Notes: generated from the sequence alone by a model not told the origin. DNA of 64,000 nucleotides from Thermothelomyces thermophilus ATCC 42464 (GCF_000226095.1 NC_016473.1:3224001-3288000), one strand, 5' to 3'; positions 21,125 through 34,511 are shown, counted from the first letter of the stretch. A program made the numbers and translations.

Positions 21125-24100
21125 CTATCCCTTGCCTCCATTCCCGACCATCCACAGCTCTCTAAACCTGGATCCCTCCCTCTCAACCAGCTCGCCAGGC
21201 CGCCCACTCTCCACAATTCTCCCAGCATCCATTATCACCACCCGATCAAACCCCATCACCATTCCCAGCCGATGACTGACCATGACGATAGTGTACGCCG
21301 CAAACTCGGCCCTTATCACGCGCTGCATCTCCTCGTCGGTCTCTTGGTCCACGCTCGAGCTGACCTCGTCCAGCAGCAGGACGCCGCCGTCTCTGAGATC
21401 GCCACAGTAGTCGCTCCCGAACTCGGCCGCCCTCTCCCGTGCCCGAACCCGCCGCCGCACAATGGCCCGCGCGAGGCTAAACAGCTGCTTCTGCCCCTGC
21501 GAGAGTGTGTCAGGCGCCAGCGGCGCGTCGAGGCCCCCGCGTGAGGCGATGAACGGCCAGAGGGAGACGGCCTCCAGCGCGGCGCGGCAGTCTGCCGCCG
21601 TGGCGCTGTGGTGGGGGTCGAGGTTCGTCTGGACCGGCGTGCCCGAGGGCAGGAAGACGGGCTCCTGCGGCAGGGCGATAATGCGCCGGCGGAGGTGCGG
21701 GCGGGACATGGCGTGGAGGGGGAGGCCGTCTATCGCCATGGGGGCCAGTTTGGGCTGGATCGTTTTTCCCTCTTCTTCGTCCGGTGTGGGGGGTGTCGTC
21801 GTTGACGCCAAGGGGTCAACGAGGCGGAGGAGGAGGAGGAGGAGAGAAGACTTGCCGCTGGAGGGTGTCAGCGTCGAGAAATGAAAGGTTCGTGGGTGGG
21901 TTTAAGGAGGAGGACAACAAGGCGGGGAAGTGGGAACGAACCTGCCGCTGCGGCCACAGATGGCAACTTTCTCCCCCGGAGCGACGGTCAAGTGCAAGTT
22001 GTCCAGCGCGAGGTTTTTGGTTGTGTCCTTATCCTCACTGTCACCGTAGGCTGCTGACACGCCGTTGATCTCGATGGCGCCATGCAACGGCCACTCTGCT
22101 GGCGGCACTAGAGTCTCGCCTTCCCAGCTTTCCGGTTTGACGTTCTCACTGAACGCCTTGAGCCGACTGACAGCGCCGATAGACGTCTCCAGATCCGTGT
22201 AGAACCTGATGATAAGCGCCAGCTGTTCCCCAAACGACATGAGCGCGACCAAGCTGGCGCCGGTAAGAGCGGTATTAGAGCGTAGCTGTGTCGCGAGTGT
22301 CACTACGCAGAGGGCCAGGACGGCTACTACGAGCTGCAGGACAAGAGCCAGCCAGCGCTGGATCATGGCGAGCAGGTATGCTGGTCTTTGAGACGCATCC
22401 AGCAGCCGAGAAGTCTGATTGACGCCGTCCTGGACCCAGCCGAAGGCGCGAAATGTGGCAATGCCCTTGATGGTGTCGATGAAGTGGGAGCTGGACGGTT
22501 AGCCCCAGCTCTCTCACGGGCAGCGGATAGGCGTTGAAACTTACTAAAGAGGGCTCTTCGCCTCGAGATCCAACAACCGGATCTGGCGAGAGGTGCGAAG
22601 ATAGAACTTTTGCAAAACATAAAGTATCATGGCCAAGAATGGATAGGTGATAGCCACGTAAGGGGACGATGTGGCAATCACAGCAGCTAAGCCGAGGGTT
22701 TCAAAGATTCCAAGAAGCAGATTGAGCAAAGCCTGGGGGAGCTGGCCGTCGACGAGAGTCATGTCCTGGGAGAAGAGATTGACAATGACGCCGGTGTCGG
22801 TCGTTGCAAAAAAACGGAGCGGCGCACTGATGACGGTCTTTAGGGCCTCCTGATGCATCTTCGCCCCAGACACCGTGATCATCGAGGTGAAGCATAGATA
22901 TGCAATCGCGAACAGCGAAGCGAGGGTTCCGACCTGGAAGACGGCATATATCCCGTTATAAAAGGAGTTGGAGTGAGGCGGATTGGTAGCTGCCACGCCC
23001 TCGGACCAGAACGTGAGCCAAACCGTGCCAGCGTTCTGCAGACTACCCCAGCCAATGCTAAAGATCAAGAGGCCTATCCGGTGAAGCACGTTGATACGTG
23101 CGTAGTAGTGGCGGTACACTGCCCAGTCGCCTGTCATTCTTGCCCGTTCCGCGTCTTCAGAGACAGCGGGCAGCTTTTCAGATACCGGTTTGGGAGGGTC
23201 TTGTTTCGGAGAGGAACGTTCGACGAGGGAAGAGCTTCCCGGAAGACGTGATCTGTCGATCTGTTCCACGCCGAGGGCAGAGACATACTTCTCATTTGCC
23301 ATCAACTCGTGGAAGGAACCCTGCTCGACGATAGTCCCATCTGCACCAAGGGCGACGATATGGTCCGCCAGCGGAAGGTGTCGAACCGAATGGGTGCAGA
23401 GAAGCGCCGTGGCACCTCGGCGGCGGAGAAGCCCGGCGGGCGAGAATACGCGGAGGAACACCTCCTCCTCGGTGTCGGCGTCCAGACCGCTTAGGATATC
23501 GTCAAAGATGTAGAAATCTGTGTCAAGGTAGAGGGCCCTTGCCATGGACACGCGCTGTTTCTGACCACCGCTAAGTGTGATTCCATTGCTGCCAATGTTG
23601 GTGTTGTCGCCCTGTGGGAGAAGGTCCAGATCCGGCCGCAGCATGGTTGCTTCAATGACCTCGTCATAGCGTTCCTGGTTGAAAGGTGAAAACCCAAGAA
23701 TGTTTTCGCGGATGGTGGCGTTGAATAAGTAAGGATTCTGATCGCAGTACCCAATCTTGCGATAGCTGGATGCCGTCGTCACTCGTCCCTGAAACACTGG
23801 GACTTCGCCAAGGAGAGTTTTGCAGAGTGTGGACTTTCCGGACGCGACAGGCCCCACAACGATGGTAAGGCGAGAGGCAGGTACTTCGAGATTGATGTTG
23901 CGTAGACCCTTTTTGCCAACTTCCCATCCAAAGCTTCCGCCGGTGATCGTGACTTTTGCTGTCGGCTGCTCGGGTACCGTTTGGCAGGATTTCTCTTCGG
24001 CCAAGGGTTTCTCCCTAGCTACGCCTGAGAATGAACGGAAGTCAAAGCGGGGTTCTTGCTCGAGGAACGTCTGGATGCGGTTTAGACAAGCGAAAGCTGC

Positions 24101-25817
24101 GAGGAGGTTCGGGATCATCTGGAAGAGAACGCCCAGGGGAGCGGCGAGCAACATGATAAAGGACATGGACGTAAAGATGGTGGTAACCTCCAGGGTCCGG
24201 GAGGCGAAGGCGAAAGCAATGACGGGTGACAAGAACAGAGGGGTGTATCCAACAGTGGCGGCGAAGACAATCACCCTTCGAAAGCTTGAGCCCGCTTCAA
24301 GCTCGTCGATTCTCATCGACTGAATGGCGTCCTGAACCGTCTCAGCGAGTCCCGAGATTTTGAGGTGCTTCATCTGGCCAATGACGGTAGAGGTCAAGCC
24401 AACGCGTTTCTGGATCTTCTCCATCCAGCGCTTCTGTCGGGCCCCGGTAAACCGGGCCAGTATGGCGGAGCAGATGACGCAGCCGGAGACAACGATCAGC
24501 GGAGCGACGGAGGCGGGGCCGATCTGGCGGGAGAGCAACCAACATGCCAGTGCGACCTCGATCGTGTTGGCCCAGAACTCATGGAGGTTCAGGCATCCGA
24601 TAATGATGCGCTCAATGTCTGCGCTCATCAATGTCAGGGCAGCAGAATCGTCGGACTCCGTGGACCGCGACTCTGTTGTCTTGCGGTAGATAGTGGTGGC
24701 CAAGAGGCCGCGGGCCATGTACATGGCGCGCCCCTGAAAATACCAGTATAAGGCGTTTGAAGCCGCAATTCCAACATAGATGATGGCGGTCGCACCGATT
24801 AGCCCATAGCCAATATTCGTGGGTGACTGGCCAGCTGGCTGCTTGAGGTACTCCAGCAGCGTATTGATGAGAAAGGGCTGGCAGAACTGGAATGCGCCGA
24901 GAGCGATGCGTGGCCCAACCGGAAGCAACAGGGGTACCGCCAAAGCTCTTGCCGTGGCTCGAGCGAGACCGTGCTTCTTGCCACGAAACCGGGAAATATC
25001 AATGTGGTGAGACAGCTTGGTATATAGCGTTTCAGAGGTCATGGCCTTGTCGAGAGGGAACAGATCGTCGATTCGGAGGACCTTGCGGTAGCCGGCGAGG
25101 AAGAGTTTGTTGAGCCAAACATAGGCACCGAGACCGTACAAACCAGTGGTCTCTTCCGGACTGTGCTCCTTAACATCCCAGCGGATCCAGCGAGACTTTG
25201 AATGTGATTCCAGAATGATGATGAGTGCTTTGAACGCCACGTAGCTGGTGAAGACGCGAGAGTAGGCAAATTCATGTGAGTTTGTCGAAGCTAGCCATAA
25301 TGTGCGCGCCTGGGCAATGTCGAGGAGGAGGGTAACGAAGAGGTAGGCGCTCAGGAGGATGGATGGCCTAGGCGAGCGGGAGTGCTCCAAGTACGACAGC
25401 GGGAGCGTGCAAACCACGGACAGTAGAGTCAGCGCATCCGCAGGGATGAAAAAGGCGCCAAATCTGCGAGCCTGTGTGCTGCTCCAAACGAGAAGGGCTA
25501 GTTGGAGGACGCCGAAGACGCAGATGGCGGCCTGCACGATGTTAGTGATCAGTTCATTCATCGGCATTTGGAGATCCGAAGCCAGCCGCCGGCCGATTCA
25601 AACTCACAAGCTTTGCCGTCCGTAAAAGCGCCCCGCCCACTGTCGCTGGTTTTCGGGCGAGATAGACAATGCGAGCCAGAGAAAATGCGACGAATACGGG
25701 CGGGGGGATAATGGAGAAGAAGATCTTCTCGAACTTGATGGTGAAGTCGAAGTCGCCCCGACAGCCGCGAACAGCAGGGCCGAACGAGGCGTCGTCGGGG
25801 CATCCAGAGAAGTCCAT
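21125..25817 (-). CDS. ABCC-family multidrug-type ABC transporter
   Basis: A full-length MRP-like exporter of about 1492 aa in four exons: 25817-25608, 25531-22545, 22490-21942 and 21857-21125. Introns are 76, 54 and 84 nt with GTGAGT, GTAAGT and GTTCGT donors, and the total is a multiple of three. The N-terminus (MDFSGCPDDASFGPAV) and TMD0 helices precede TMD1. NBD1 has Walker A GPVASGKST, signature LSGGQKQRVSMARAL and Walker B FYIFDDILSGLD, where Asp replaces the catalytic Glu. TMD2 follows. NBD2 has Walker A CGRSGSGKSS assembled exactly across the last intron, signature LSQGQKQLFSLARA and Walker B GVLLLDEVSSSVD with the Glu present. One degenerate and one consensus ATP site is the usual ABCC asymmetry. 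The substrate cannot be inferred. No secondary-metabolite backbone gene lies next to it. Confidence 0.95.
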
Positions 25818-27009
25818 TGCCGTTTGTGCAGCTTGTGCACGCACGATTCGCTAATTAGGGTATGGTTTCTTTGGGCAGAGGACTTTGAAGCTCAGTGGTG
25901 GATGGGCATGGGGTTTTATGCCATTCGCGATGTTTGCGTAATTACTTGTGCTCGGAGGCCGGCTGAAGAGGGATCCTGCTGTTGGTTCGTTGCGATTTGG
26001 GGATGTGGGTGTGCATGACGGGATACCAGGGAAGGAAGCTAGGAATCATATCTAGAAAGCAGCTAGTGTAAGCAGCGTTCAGTGAAAGAAACGCAGAACC
26101 TATTCGGCCAGTCACTAGTTTTGTCGGCGTCAGCAGCAGACATGCTTCGTGGCTGCCGTGGGTGAGCCGCGTGGTCATCAGGTTTGCCGTGAGAGTCAAT
26201 GGCCCAAAGAAGTCTACTGCGCGTGAGGCACAAGGTTCAGAGCCCGCCGAAAGCCAACGGAAGCAGGGATATGAGCCCCCAACCGCGCCCGGTTCCGAGA
26301 GTTCGTGCTTGAAGAGGAAGGTGAAACCACGAAGACAGGTACTAAACAATCTTGGCATTGAAGGAATGCAACAGCAACCAATGAGGCTGACGACTGTCGA
26401 CGTAAGCTCCGGTGCGCGGTAGAGCTAAAACCACTAAAAGAGTCGATGCAGGACTTCTCCAGTTGTTTCTTGTCATTGCTAACTGCGTATGCTGTGATAG
26501 TAACGCCGGGGCAAAAGAGAGAAAACGACTTGAGAGGCTATTGCGGAACAAAACCCCACTTACTCGCAAGATGAGGAACACGAAACTTTCCTCAACTATC
26601 CGTATAATGTCGAGATCTCTTCACTGGGTACCTCATCGGTACTCTTTCAGTTTGCCTTGACCAGGTCCCACTCGGAATCGATCGAGTATGCACATAGGAT
26701 GCGTCTTGCACTGCGAAACTTTGTTTCCAAAGGGACTTGCACCTAGGTTTGAACACCGCCCAGAAAAGGAAACGGGCCGGGACCGAGCCCAATCTACCGT
26801 AATTAATAATTACACATCCTTACACGCTTTTCACCTGAAGCAAGCATGAAGGATATTAAGATGTTTCTAGGTGGTTGCCTTTCAAGCAGAGACCAGGTCC
26901 TTTTTCCACAAGACACTCACGATTTTTGTGTCTTTTTTCTATCCCCCGAGTTCTTGCAATCGTTCCTTGCAACTAATAATCATTCGCCCAGAGTCAGCTG
27001 CTTAGTCGT
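25818..27009. other. Intergenic, upstream of the ABC gene
   Basis: About 1.2 kb with no supported gene. It must contain the ABC transporter promoter at its left end. Only short mixed-frame openings are seen. Confidence 0.5.
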
Positions 27010-27960
27010 TCACCTCAAGCCCATCCCTAGCTCAACAGCAACTTGGATCTTTTGCCTGCTCGTCTCAACAACATCCCGGTCGAACTCGACCCTCCGGTTC
27101 TCGAATGCGACAATGATGGAAGAGTCGCCAACTTGGAAGATGCCGAGTTCCTCGCCCCTCTTGACCTCGGCTCCCGAGTTGCAAAGGCAGCCATGAATCC
27201 TAGTAGTCCAGTAATTAACTCTTCCAGTTCACGTTTCGGCGGCCACCAGCTACTCTTCAGACCCGACGTCTGTCGCCCCAATCACCATAAACAGCACCTC
27301 CTCAAACGCCTCGGTCTCGATGATGACAAACTGCCTTCTGTTCGAGTCAAAATATCCACCTTACTGCTCCGTGCGATCGCGTCGACCTGATAGTGATCCC
27401 ACAGCATGCTGTGGAACACCTTACTCTGCCCGTCACTGGGTGGTGATTGCGGTAAGAGTCCTGTGGCGAGAGGCGGAGGCTGGCGACGGAGGCATTGTCG
27501 AACCGGAGGCTAATGTGGGTGTCCACGACGAGGTCGGAGATACTGAAAATGCGACCCTTGATCCACAGCTTGGACGTCTCAGCGACCGACTCGTATATAT
27601 GCGACGACACGCGACTCGGCGACAACCACAGCGCCAGAGGTATGTTCCAGCTCGCGGATGGGCCAGGAGCCTAGCCAATGCTTTCGAGTGAAGAAGTCCC
27701 TAAAGCTTGAAGTATTGGGTGTAGTCGGGCGACTCAAAGTCGTCCATATCATTGTGGTATGCGTCGATGAACTGTTTGATGTCTTTCCCCAACTCTACCG
27801 ACCCTTCTTTCTTGCCCGAGTCCAGCGGGGACTCGGGCATGGAGAGGCGCATGGCATGGTCTGTGTCGATTTATTCGGTAAAGGGATTGCACAGGAGGAG
27901 GAGCTTCAACTTTTTGAAACCGTCTGTTTACCTCTTGCTGAGTGCAAAAGTGTGAGGCGA
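27010..27960 (-). pseudogene. Decayed phosphatidylserine decarboxylase
   Basis: PSD converts phosphatidylserine to phosphatidylethanolamine through a self-cleaved pyruvoyl enzyme. Consecutive minus-strand pieces match the family in order: KLLLLCNPFTE, SPLDSGKKEGSVELGKDIKQ, FIDAYHNDMDDFESPDYTQY, DFFTRKHWLGSWPI, ESVAETSKLWIKGRIFSISD, ASVASLRLSPQDSYRNHHPV, DHYQVDAIA, RRQFVIIETEAFEEVLFMVI, GATDVGSE, GAEVKRGEELGIFQVGDSSI and VAFENRRVEFDRDVVETSRQ, ending at TGA 27010-27012. A stop interrupts the FTE-IDTDHAMRL region and at least four frame changes occur (near 27643, 27535, 27365 and 27282). The self-cleavage motif, usually GGSS, reads GDSS. The alignment covers most of the conserved C-terminal catalytic portion; the upstream part is unresolved. 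I read it as a dead host-type gene with recognisable homology, so fairly recent. Confidence 0.8.
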
Positions 27961-29773
27961 AGCTGATGAGCGAAACGTACCTTGCGGACGAACGGCATCT
28001 ATTATCCCCCTTGAGCGCCCCAGAAATCCACCTTTAGTTCGGCGTCCACTCAAACATTCGGAAGCAAGTCAATCAACGTACTGGAAGAACCAAAGACAAC
28101 AGAGAGTCGAGGATCCTACGCACAATGGCCTGTAATAACGTGACACCGTCTTCCAAGCCGTGCCACAGTGGCGGATAGTAGTCTTCTATAGTTCAAGATG
28201 TCATAAAACTTGTGCTAGTCGTGTCTTTAATTCACCAGTCGAGCCCAAAAATACAAGGAACTCAAGCGCGAACTCGGGCTCTGGAAATCTGGATTGCATC
28301 GTTGAGAGAATGTTATTCGGTTTTGAAGAGTAATGTCACCATGGCTGAGGGAATACCAGTATTGTTGAATATTTTAACACGATGACGATGAAAGGCACTC
28401 GCAAGGTCGGCCGGTTTCAGTTGCAAATAATTATACAAGTGCAGAGTATTCTGTAGATTAGGCGTTGTTGCCAACGTCTTGTATAGATTAATAATTCGTA
28501 ATTCATACAGCAACTTGACATCCTAAGCGTAGCATAAGGTTAGGGTCGAGCTTGCAGACTATTGTTGGCTGAACGTCGGCGACTTCAAGTGGTGTAGTTA
28601 ATATGTATTCAGTCCGGATTACCGACTAATTATTCCGTGGCTAGTTGGATGCGTTGTGAGTTGGGTCATCGCGAGTTTGTCCGGTTCGCTGAAGTTTGAA
28701 CTGTCAGTTGTTGCGGCTGCGGTTGACTCTTGCTTCTGCTTGTGCAACCGTGTGATTCATGTACAACGGCAGAGGTAGCTCCGCGGAATTTCGAGCTTGC
28801 CTTGGGTTGGGTGAAAGAAAGTGACAGGCAGCGGGAGGAATCGACCCGCCCCGCAGATATTGATGTCTTCGATCCACGTTCTGGCCAATACCTCCCATGG
28901 CGCGACCCCTGCTTGGACCCTGAGAGTCTGGCAACCCCCACGCGGGACAGCGGCTCCTGCCAGAAGTAAGCGCTCTCCTCCCTGGTGACATGTGGATGAA
29001 GTGCTCAGTTCATGGTACTAGTGTAATCCGTATACTGCAAGTAGTGTATACAGTAAGTAGTGTACTCGTACCCTCTGCGAGGGCTCTGTATAGTGCACGG
29101 GTTGTTACCCCTCGCCAGACCTAATCGGCTAACAAAGGGTGAGATCTGGGGTTCGGAGCGAGGGGTTGAGCTCTCTTTCCAATGCACCCCTCTTGGACGG
29201 AATGAAGCCTTCTTAGTTAGCCTTCAATCTCGCCATCCACCGACTGCCATTGTACTATCAGCGACCACCCAAGACCGTGCACCTTCTGCAGCGTCCTTCG
29301 AGCTTTGGCACCCGCGACAGGGGTTTCTTTCTATCCGTAAGATTTTGCCTGTTTCGACGAGACAGCCGCGCTTTCCCATGTCCACGCGCGGAAGGGGGGC
29401 CTGTTGAGCACAGTGGGGTGTGGAGACGAGCGTGGGGGGATCCTGTTGCTTGGCCACCATCGCGCATTCTGGGGAAGTTGACCTCTTTCTGAGCTCTTTG
29501 CTTCATGCGGAATTATTGAACCCTCGACACCTCACGTTGCCCAATTTGCTTGGATCCGCCTAGCAAGAACTTTTCTCCCAATGTCCTTTGACCGCCGCAG
29601 ACAGGCGCGCATCGCGGCCTAAATAGGTGATCTCTCGCTCCTTCCCGCCCACACGGGACGTACAAGTCCGAGAGACATCCGCATTCCCCGAGGCAGGCGC
29701 GGCAAGTTCTCACACACGCGCACTCACGCACATACACACACGCACGCACACCACGCCCAGAATTTCAAGAATC
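27961..29773. other. Intergenic, upstream of the C2H2 regulator
   Basis: 1.8 kb with no supported gene. The first 100 bases may include decayed 5' sequence of the phosphatidylserine decarboxylase relic. The last 150 bases form an unusually CA-rich leader (CACACGCGCACTCACGCAC and similar, about 29708-29756) just before the regulator's ATG. Confidence 0.45.
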
Positions 29774-32567
29774 ATGGAGTCTCAGCAGACGGCGCAGGCC
29801 CCAACCCGACCTGCCGGATCGGGCACATACAAGCGCGCAAGCAGGAAGGGAGCCCCGCGCCGCTTTGCCTGCGACTATCCAGGTTGCGACAAGCTTTATT
29901 CGAGGGCCGAACACCTCCAGCGACATCAGTTGAACCGTATGGTCTGCCTTTTTGTCAATGCATTGAGGATTACCCACCCGCAACTGACCCCACTCATATA
30001 GATGCGCCCAAGGAGATCTACCGTTGCGACATTGCCGGGGTACGCGCTCTCTTTCCTCCTGTTTCAACTCCGGATGAGTTGCTCAGATGCCATGGCTGCC
30101 CCGCTCTGTCACCATCTTCCGTTCTCAACATTCATCCCACCCACGAGGCGTAGGACTCGCTGACGCCGGGGAGCAGTGTGAACAAAAGTTTGTGAGAGCA
30201 GACTTGCTAGCGCGGCATAGGAAACGGCATTCCGCCTCCTACGTACCTAGAAACCGCATGCCCAGCTTCAGTGCGACCGCCGATTCTTTGCCGCCGGCTA
30301 CCGTCTTGTCGCCAACCCCCGTCACCGAAGCCCGCCCAGTCCTTTCTCGTGCTCCGCATGACGCCGCCATCTTGCTTGGCCCGGATACCAGCTCACAGCC
30401 ATCTCCGTCCCTGCCGAACCCTGATCCGCGAAAGATGCACCAACACTCCAGCTGGCAGGCCCAGCTTCCCGATGTTGGGGCCTGCAACATTATCCGACCC
30501 AAGCCCGGTTATTATCCCCAGCAGCAGCAGAGGATCCCGGAGCAGTCGGCTTCCATGCCTTACCATAACTCCGAGTTCCAGTCCGACGACATGTCCCGTG
30601 AGAACTTCGCCGTGTGGTTGTTCAACCCACACGCGCCATACGGCGAGTTCAACGTTTCTCATGTTCCCTTTATCGACGGCGGTTTAGAGTCAACGCTTAA
30701 CAACAACATCCATTACGATTATGAATCGTTGACAAGCGGACGGTCTCAGCTCGAGACTCCTACCCGCCTTGCCGAAACCGACGAGCTCCTCTCCGAGTTT
30801 CGCCGGCAGGAGATACTTCGCTGGTTCCAGGTGTTTCGCCAGAAACAACCCAAAGCCGAGCCCCTCGTTGCGAACCTCGTGCATGACAGCAACGGGGATA
30901 TCCCGGCCCTAGGCCTGGAGATGATGCGTGACTGCCTGCAGGAATACTGGGACCGCGTATCCCCTCGCCTCCCTATCGTGCACAAGCCGACTTTCTCGTG
31001 CAACCGATGCTCCATATTCCTGCTCATGGTCATGGTCTCCTTGGGCGCCGTCTCGCTGCGAACCAGGGACTCGACAGGGAACTTGGCTGACTATGGAGGC
31101 TTCGCGGACATGATCATACTCGGAGTTAGGTCCGAAATCCTGACTGCTGAGGAAGCACAACCTCCGGTCTCCTTGTGGGTTTCCCAAGCATTACTGCTGC
31201 TGGAGTTTTACGAAAAAATGTACTCGTCTCGAAGACTCCATGAAAGAGCCCATATCTACCATACCGTTGCGCTCACGCTCCTCCGCCGTGGAAGTCCCCT
31301 CATTGGCCGTTCCGGGAGCGAGTCACCCCCCGAGCCGCCGTCGGCCGATCAGCCGCAGGGTGGTGCTCTGGATTCTCACACCTGGTGGTGTCGATGGGCT
31401 GAGACCGAAGCGATGCACCGGGTTGTTTTTGCTGCGTTTATGATGGACATCATCCATGCCGCCATGTTCGGACACACAGCAGACATGGCGCCACACGAGA
31501 TTCGACTTCCGCTACCTTGCGACGACAATATGTGGACAGCTTCGAATCCAGACACGGTGCGGCAGCTCGATCAAAACTTGCGCATGTATGGAATCAAGCC
31601 AATATCATTTCTTGATGGCCTGAAGCGTGCTCTGCATGGTAAGGAGGTCAAGACCCATTCATTTGGCCGCATGATCATCATGTCTGGCCTTCTCGGTGTC
31701 GGCTGGCATCTCAGCCACAGGGAGACGCATCTTAAGTGGCTAGACCTGAGCGCGCCGTCTGCTGAAACCCACGAGACTTGGAAGAAGATCCTCTTGAAAG
31801 CATTTGACGATTGGAAGCACAGCTTCGACGCTGCTCAGGGAGCAACGGGAAACCCTAATCTTACCGATGCCCAGGGTGCGAATGGCCCCGTTCACAGTGC
31901 AGCTGTCCTTTACCACCTCGCTCACATCAGCTTGCACGTTGATATCGTCGACTGTCAGGTTTATGCCGGCGCAAAGCGGTTACTGGGGAGGAAGGTTTCG
32001 GTGAGAGATTACACCAATGTCGTCGCTCGCATGAGAGTCTGGACCTCTCTGCCGTCGACCAGCCACGCCGTCCTGCACGCTTTTCGGCTTCTTCACCGAG
32101 TACTGGTTGACCCACGACGCGGTGCGAGCGCGGGCGACCGCGATCGGTCGGATATTGGACCGGGAGCCGTCATCCTTCCATCTCCTGAGGTTCACATTTA
32201 TTCCTGCCGCAACGACCCGGACCCGCACCGCCCCTGGGTTATGTACTACGCAGCTTTGAGCATCTGGTCCTTTGTGAGGGCTGTCAGTCGCCAGGACTCG
32301 CTTCACGAGCCCAGCGGCCAATCGGGGACCCCATTCCGGCCTGGCAAACCTTTACCTGTCGATCATCAACGTCTGGCTGCCTATCTGTCCGAGATTGCCA
32401 GTCTCTCAGAGCTCACAGAAAATGCAGTAGCAAGCCTGGGAAATGGCCTTCCGGACCTGCTTGATGCTTTAAGATTGGTGTTTGCTGAGGCGCATTCCGA
32501 GCTACTGCAGGAAGCGCAAGTGCGGCTGAGGATGTGCAAAGAGATGCTCATCAACTCCGCTGGATGA
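29774..32567 (+). CDS. C2H2 zinc-finger / Fungal_trans transcription factor
   Basis: Three exons (29774-29936, 30002-30039, 30177-32567) give 863 aa. The introns (65 nt, GTATGG...CATATAG; 137 nt, GTACGC...GAGCAG) are placed exactly where two classical C2H2 fingers become contiguous. Finger 1 uses C33, C38, H51 and H55 (CDYPGCDKLYSRAEHLQRH). Finger 2 uses C63, C68, H81 and H85 (CDIAGCEQKFVRADLLARH). A basic N-terminus (YKRASRKGAPRR) precedes them. The C-terminal two thirds is a Fungal_trans-type regulatory region (YWDRVSPRLPIVHKPTF, LLLLEFYEKMYSSRRLHERA, WWCRWAETEAMHRVVFAAFM, MAPHEIRLPLPCDD). This layout is shared by ADR1-like and Klf1-like fungal regulators. It should be nuclear and DNA-binding; the targets are unknown. 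Confidence 0.92.
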
Positions 32568-34511
32568 TCAACCGTTGCTTGCCCAGGAACCTCGATGGAT
32601 GACCAGGCAGTGTAGCTTTGTTGGTCGGCTGCGGTATCGACCTTTTAAGCCTAATGGCGCTGCGAACCCAGTAATCAAGCAGGCCGATGTGCCCCTCACG
32701 AGTAGTCGCTGTGCTACCCCGCTGAGGCAACAAGTGAGCTAGCCCGCCCTCTGCACCCTGAATATCATGGAGTAAGTAAGGCGTTGGGAAGGTTTCACTG
32801 TCATCTGTCAAAGTTTCTGAAGGAGTTCGATCAAGCTAATTCAGCAGGATCTCGACCACAGCAGTCATGGCCAGGCCTGCGGCGGACATATGCCAACTGC
32901 TCGTACAACTCACCAATATCAGAGTTTGAGTAACATTCCCAGAGCCTGCGGAAGTTCTTTTCGACGCGCCGCGACTATCCAGATTCGTCTGGCCATATCC
33001 GGCATACGCGTTCTGCATTTTGCCCACATGGTTCATGTAGATGTAGCCGTACGTGGGCTTCGCGCTGCGCGACGCCGCAAGCACGTTGAGCCTTGCTACT
33101 AACTCTCTGAGACCGATGGAGTCATCGAGCACCGCACTTGCCCTGCTCACAGTCAGTTGTACGCGATCATGATTTTCCCATCTTCCTGCTTCAGGTCTAG
33201 TGCGCTACTGCCATTCAACCTCAACCCATTCAAAATGTTGGATGGTATAGACTGGTATATGATGTAGGGCGTCACACACTGAGATCTTCAGCGGCTGCCG
33301 GTTCGGGGAGACGCAACAAAAGTTTCTCCTCCGTTGGGACGATGTTATCGGTCATGTCCCACCATGTGTGCCACACCCTTCCAGGTCTGTTCAGTGTCGC
33401 GCGATAGAATGGAGATATTGAACGTCCTGGTGTTGACGCTAAGTTGCGTGTTGTGAACAGCGGCAAATACAGCCGGCGAGGACCGACCCAACATCCGAGT
33501 GTGTGTCGTGGTACCGGCCACCGAGCGTCACATAATTACCCGCCTAGCTTGGCCAGATACCACCATCGCACAAGGGCCAGTACAGATCGGCATCCACCCT
33601 CGGCGAGGCATTCACTACCTCGCTGGACGCCAACATAATCTCAGCCGCGTGACACGGAAAGTTCGAGATGTACCGCCGCCGAGCGCAAAGTCACTGACGC
33701 TAACGGCCGGACCCAACAGCTCGGAAGAATCAGAGACCTTGATCTACGATTCTCCACGCTCACAGATATGTTCTGCCGCTCGGCGGAAACGCTGGTGGTG
33801 AGGGGCGACTTCCTGGACGTGGCGAAGCAGGTCGAATGGTCTTCCATCTGGTAGGCGGGACCAGTGATTAGGCATAGTGGACTCCGTACGCTGCGTGTGT
33901 ACGGAATACTTGCTCACCAAAGTCGCCAGGGCTAAGGCGAAGGCTTTTGTTTTGTCCCGGTACGCTCTGCCAATCTGTTAGTTCGCTAGTAAATGAGTAG
34001 GAATCCGGATGAGTGGATTTTGCGGTTCTTGAGCAATTCTCCAGCGCGAGGAAGGTAGACATGATGGTACGATATTGGATGCTTCCGGGGTGGTTGAATG
34101 ATAGGTAGTTAGGCAACCGACCAGCTTAAAGGGAAATTAATATGTTTTTATATCATACATATCATGCTAAGGCAAAAATTGGCCGTAGGAGCGTGAAGTC
34201 CAACCGCATTTTTATTCCAATGGACCATAATTATCAACGAGATTCCTGGCGCACATAATATTCGGTGGTAGATGTAGTACGCCGCTGAAGGATGAATCAA
34301 TTAGGGGGCTGGTGGAGTACTGGCTCTTACACTAATTAATGTTGAGAGTTTGAAAAGCATGGATGCACATACCCGCGTTGTTCGTGTGTACCAATCTATT
34401 CTGTATTACAACCGCGTAAAAGAAGGCCTACCTTGGCAGAAGACATAATATGTCACTCTCTAGATGATGAGCTTAATTAGTTATGATTGCTTCTGTTCCA
34501 TCCTATGCCAC
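32568..34511. other. 1.9-kb region with no intact gene
   Basis: Short frames on both strands, some protein-like but all broken. The most convincing remnant is annotated at 33555-33854. AT-rich sequence near 34130-34400 shows no repeat structure I could define. Confidence 0.4.
33555..33854 (+). pseudogene. Coding-like remnant, family unknown
   Basis: One piece reads GQYRSASTLGEAFTTSLDAN then IISAA-stop. A second frame reads CTAAERKVTDANGRTQQLGR, then IRDLDLRFSTLTDMFCRSAE and TLVVRGDFLDVAKQVEWSSI, ending at a TAG at 33852-33854. Both have clear protein-like composition and would join through a frame change near 33646. No start codon or intron makes an intact gene. I cannot assign a family. Confidence 0.3.

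Noticed and set aside
23400-23560. Asp for Glu in NBD1 Walker B of the ABC transporter as a defect
   Set aside because: ABCC transporters normally have a degenerate first ATP site, so this is expected and not a lesion.
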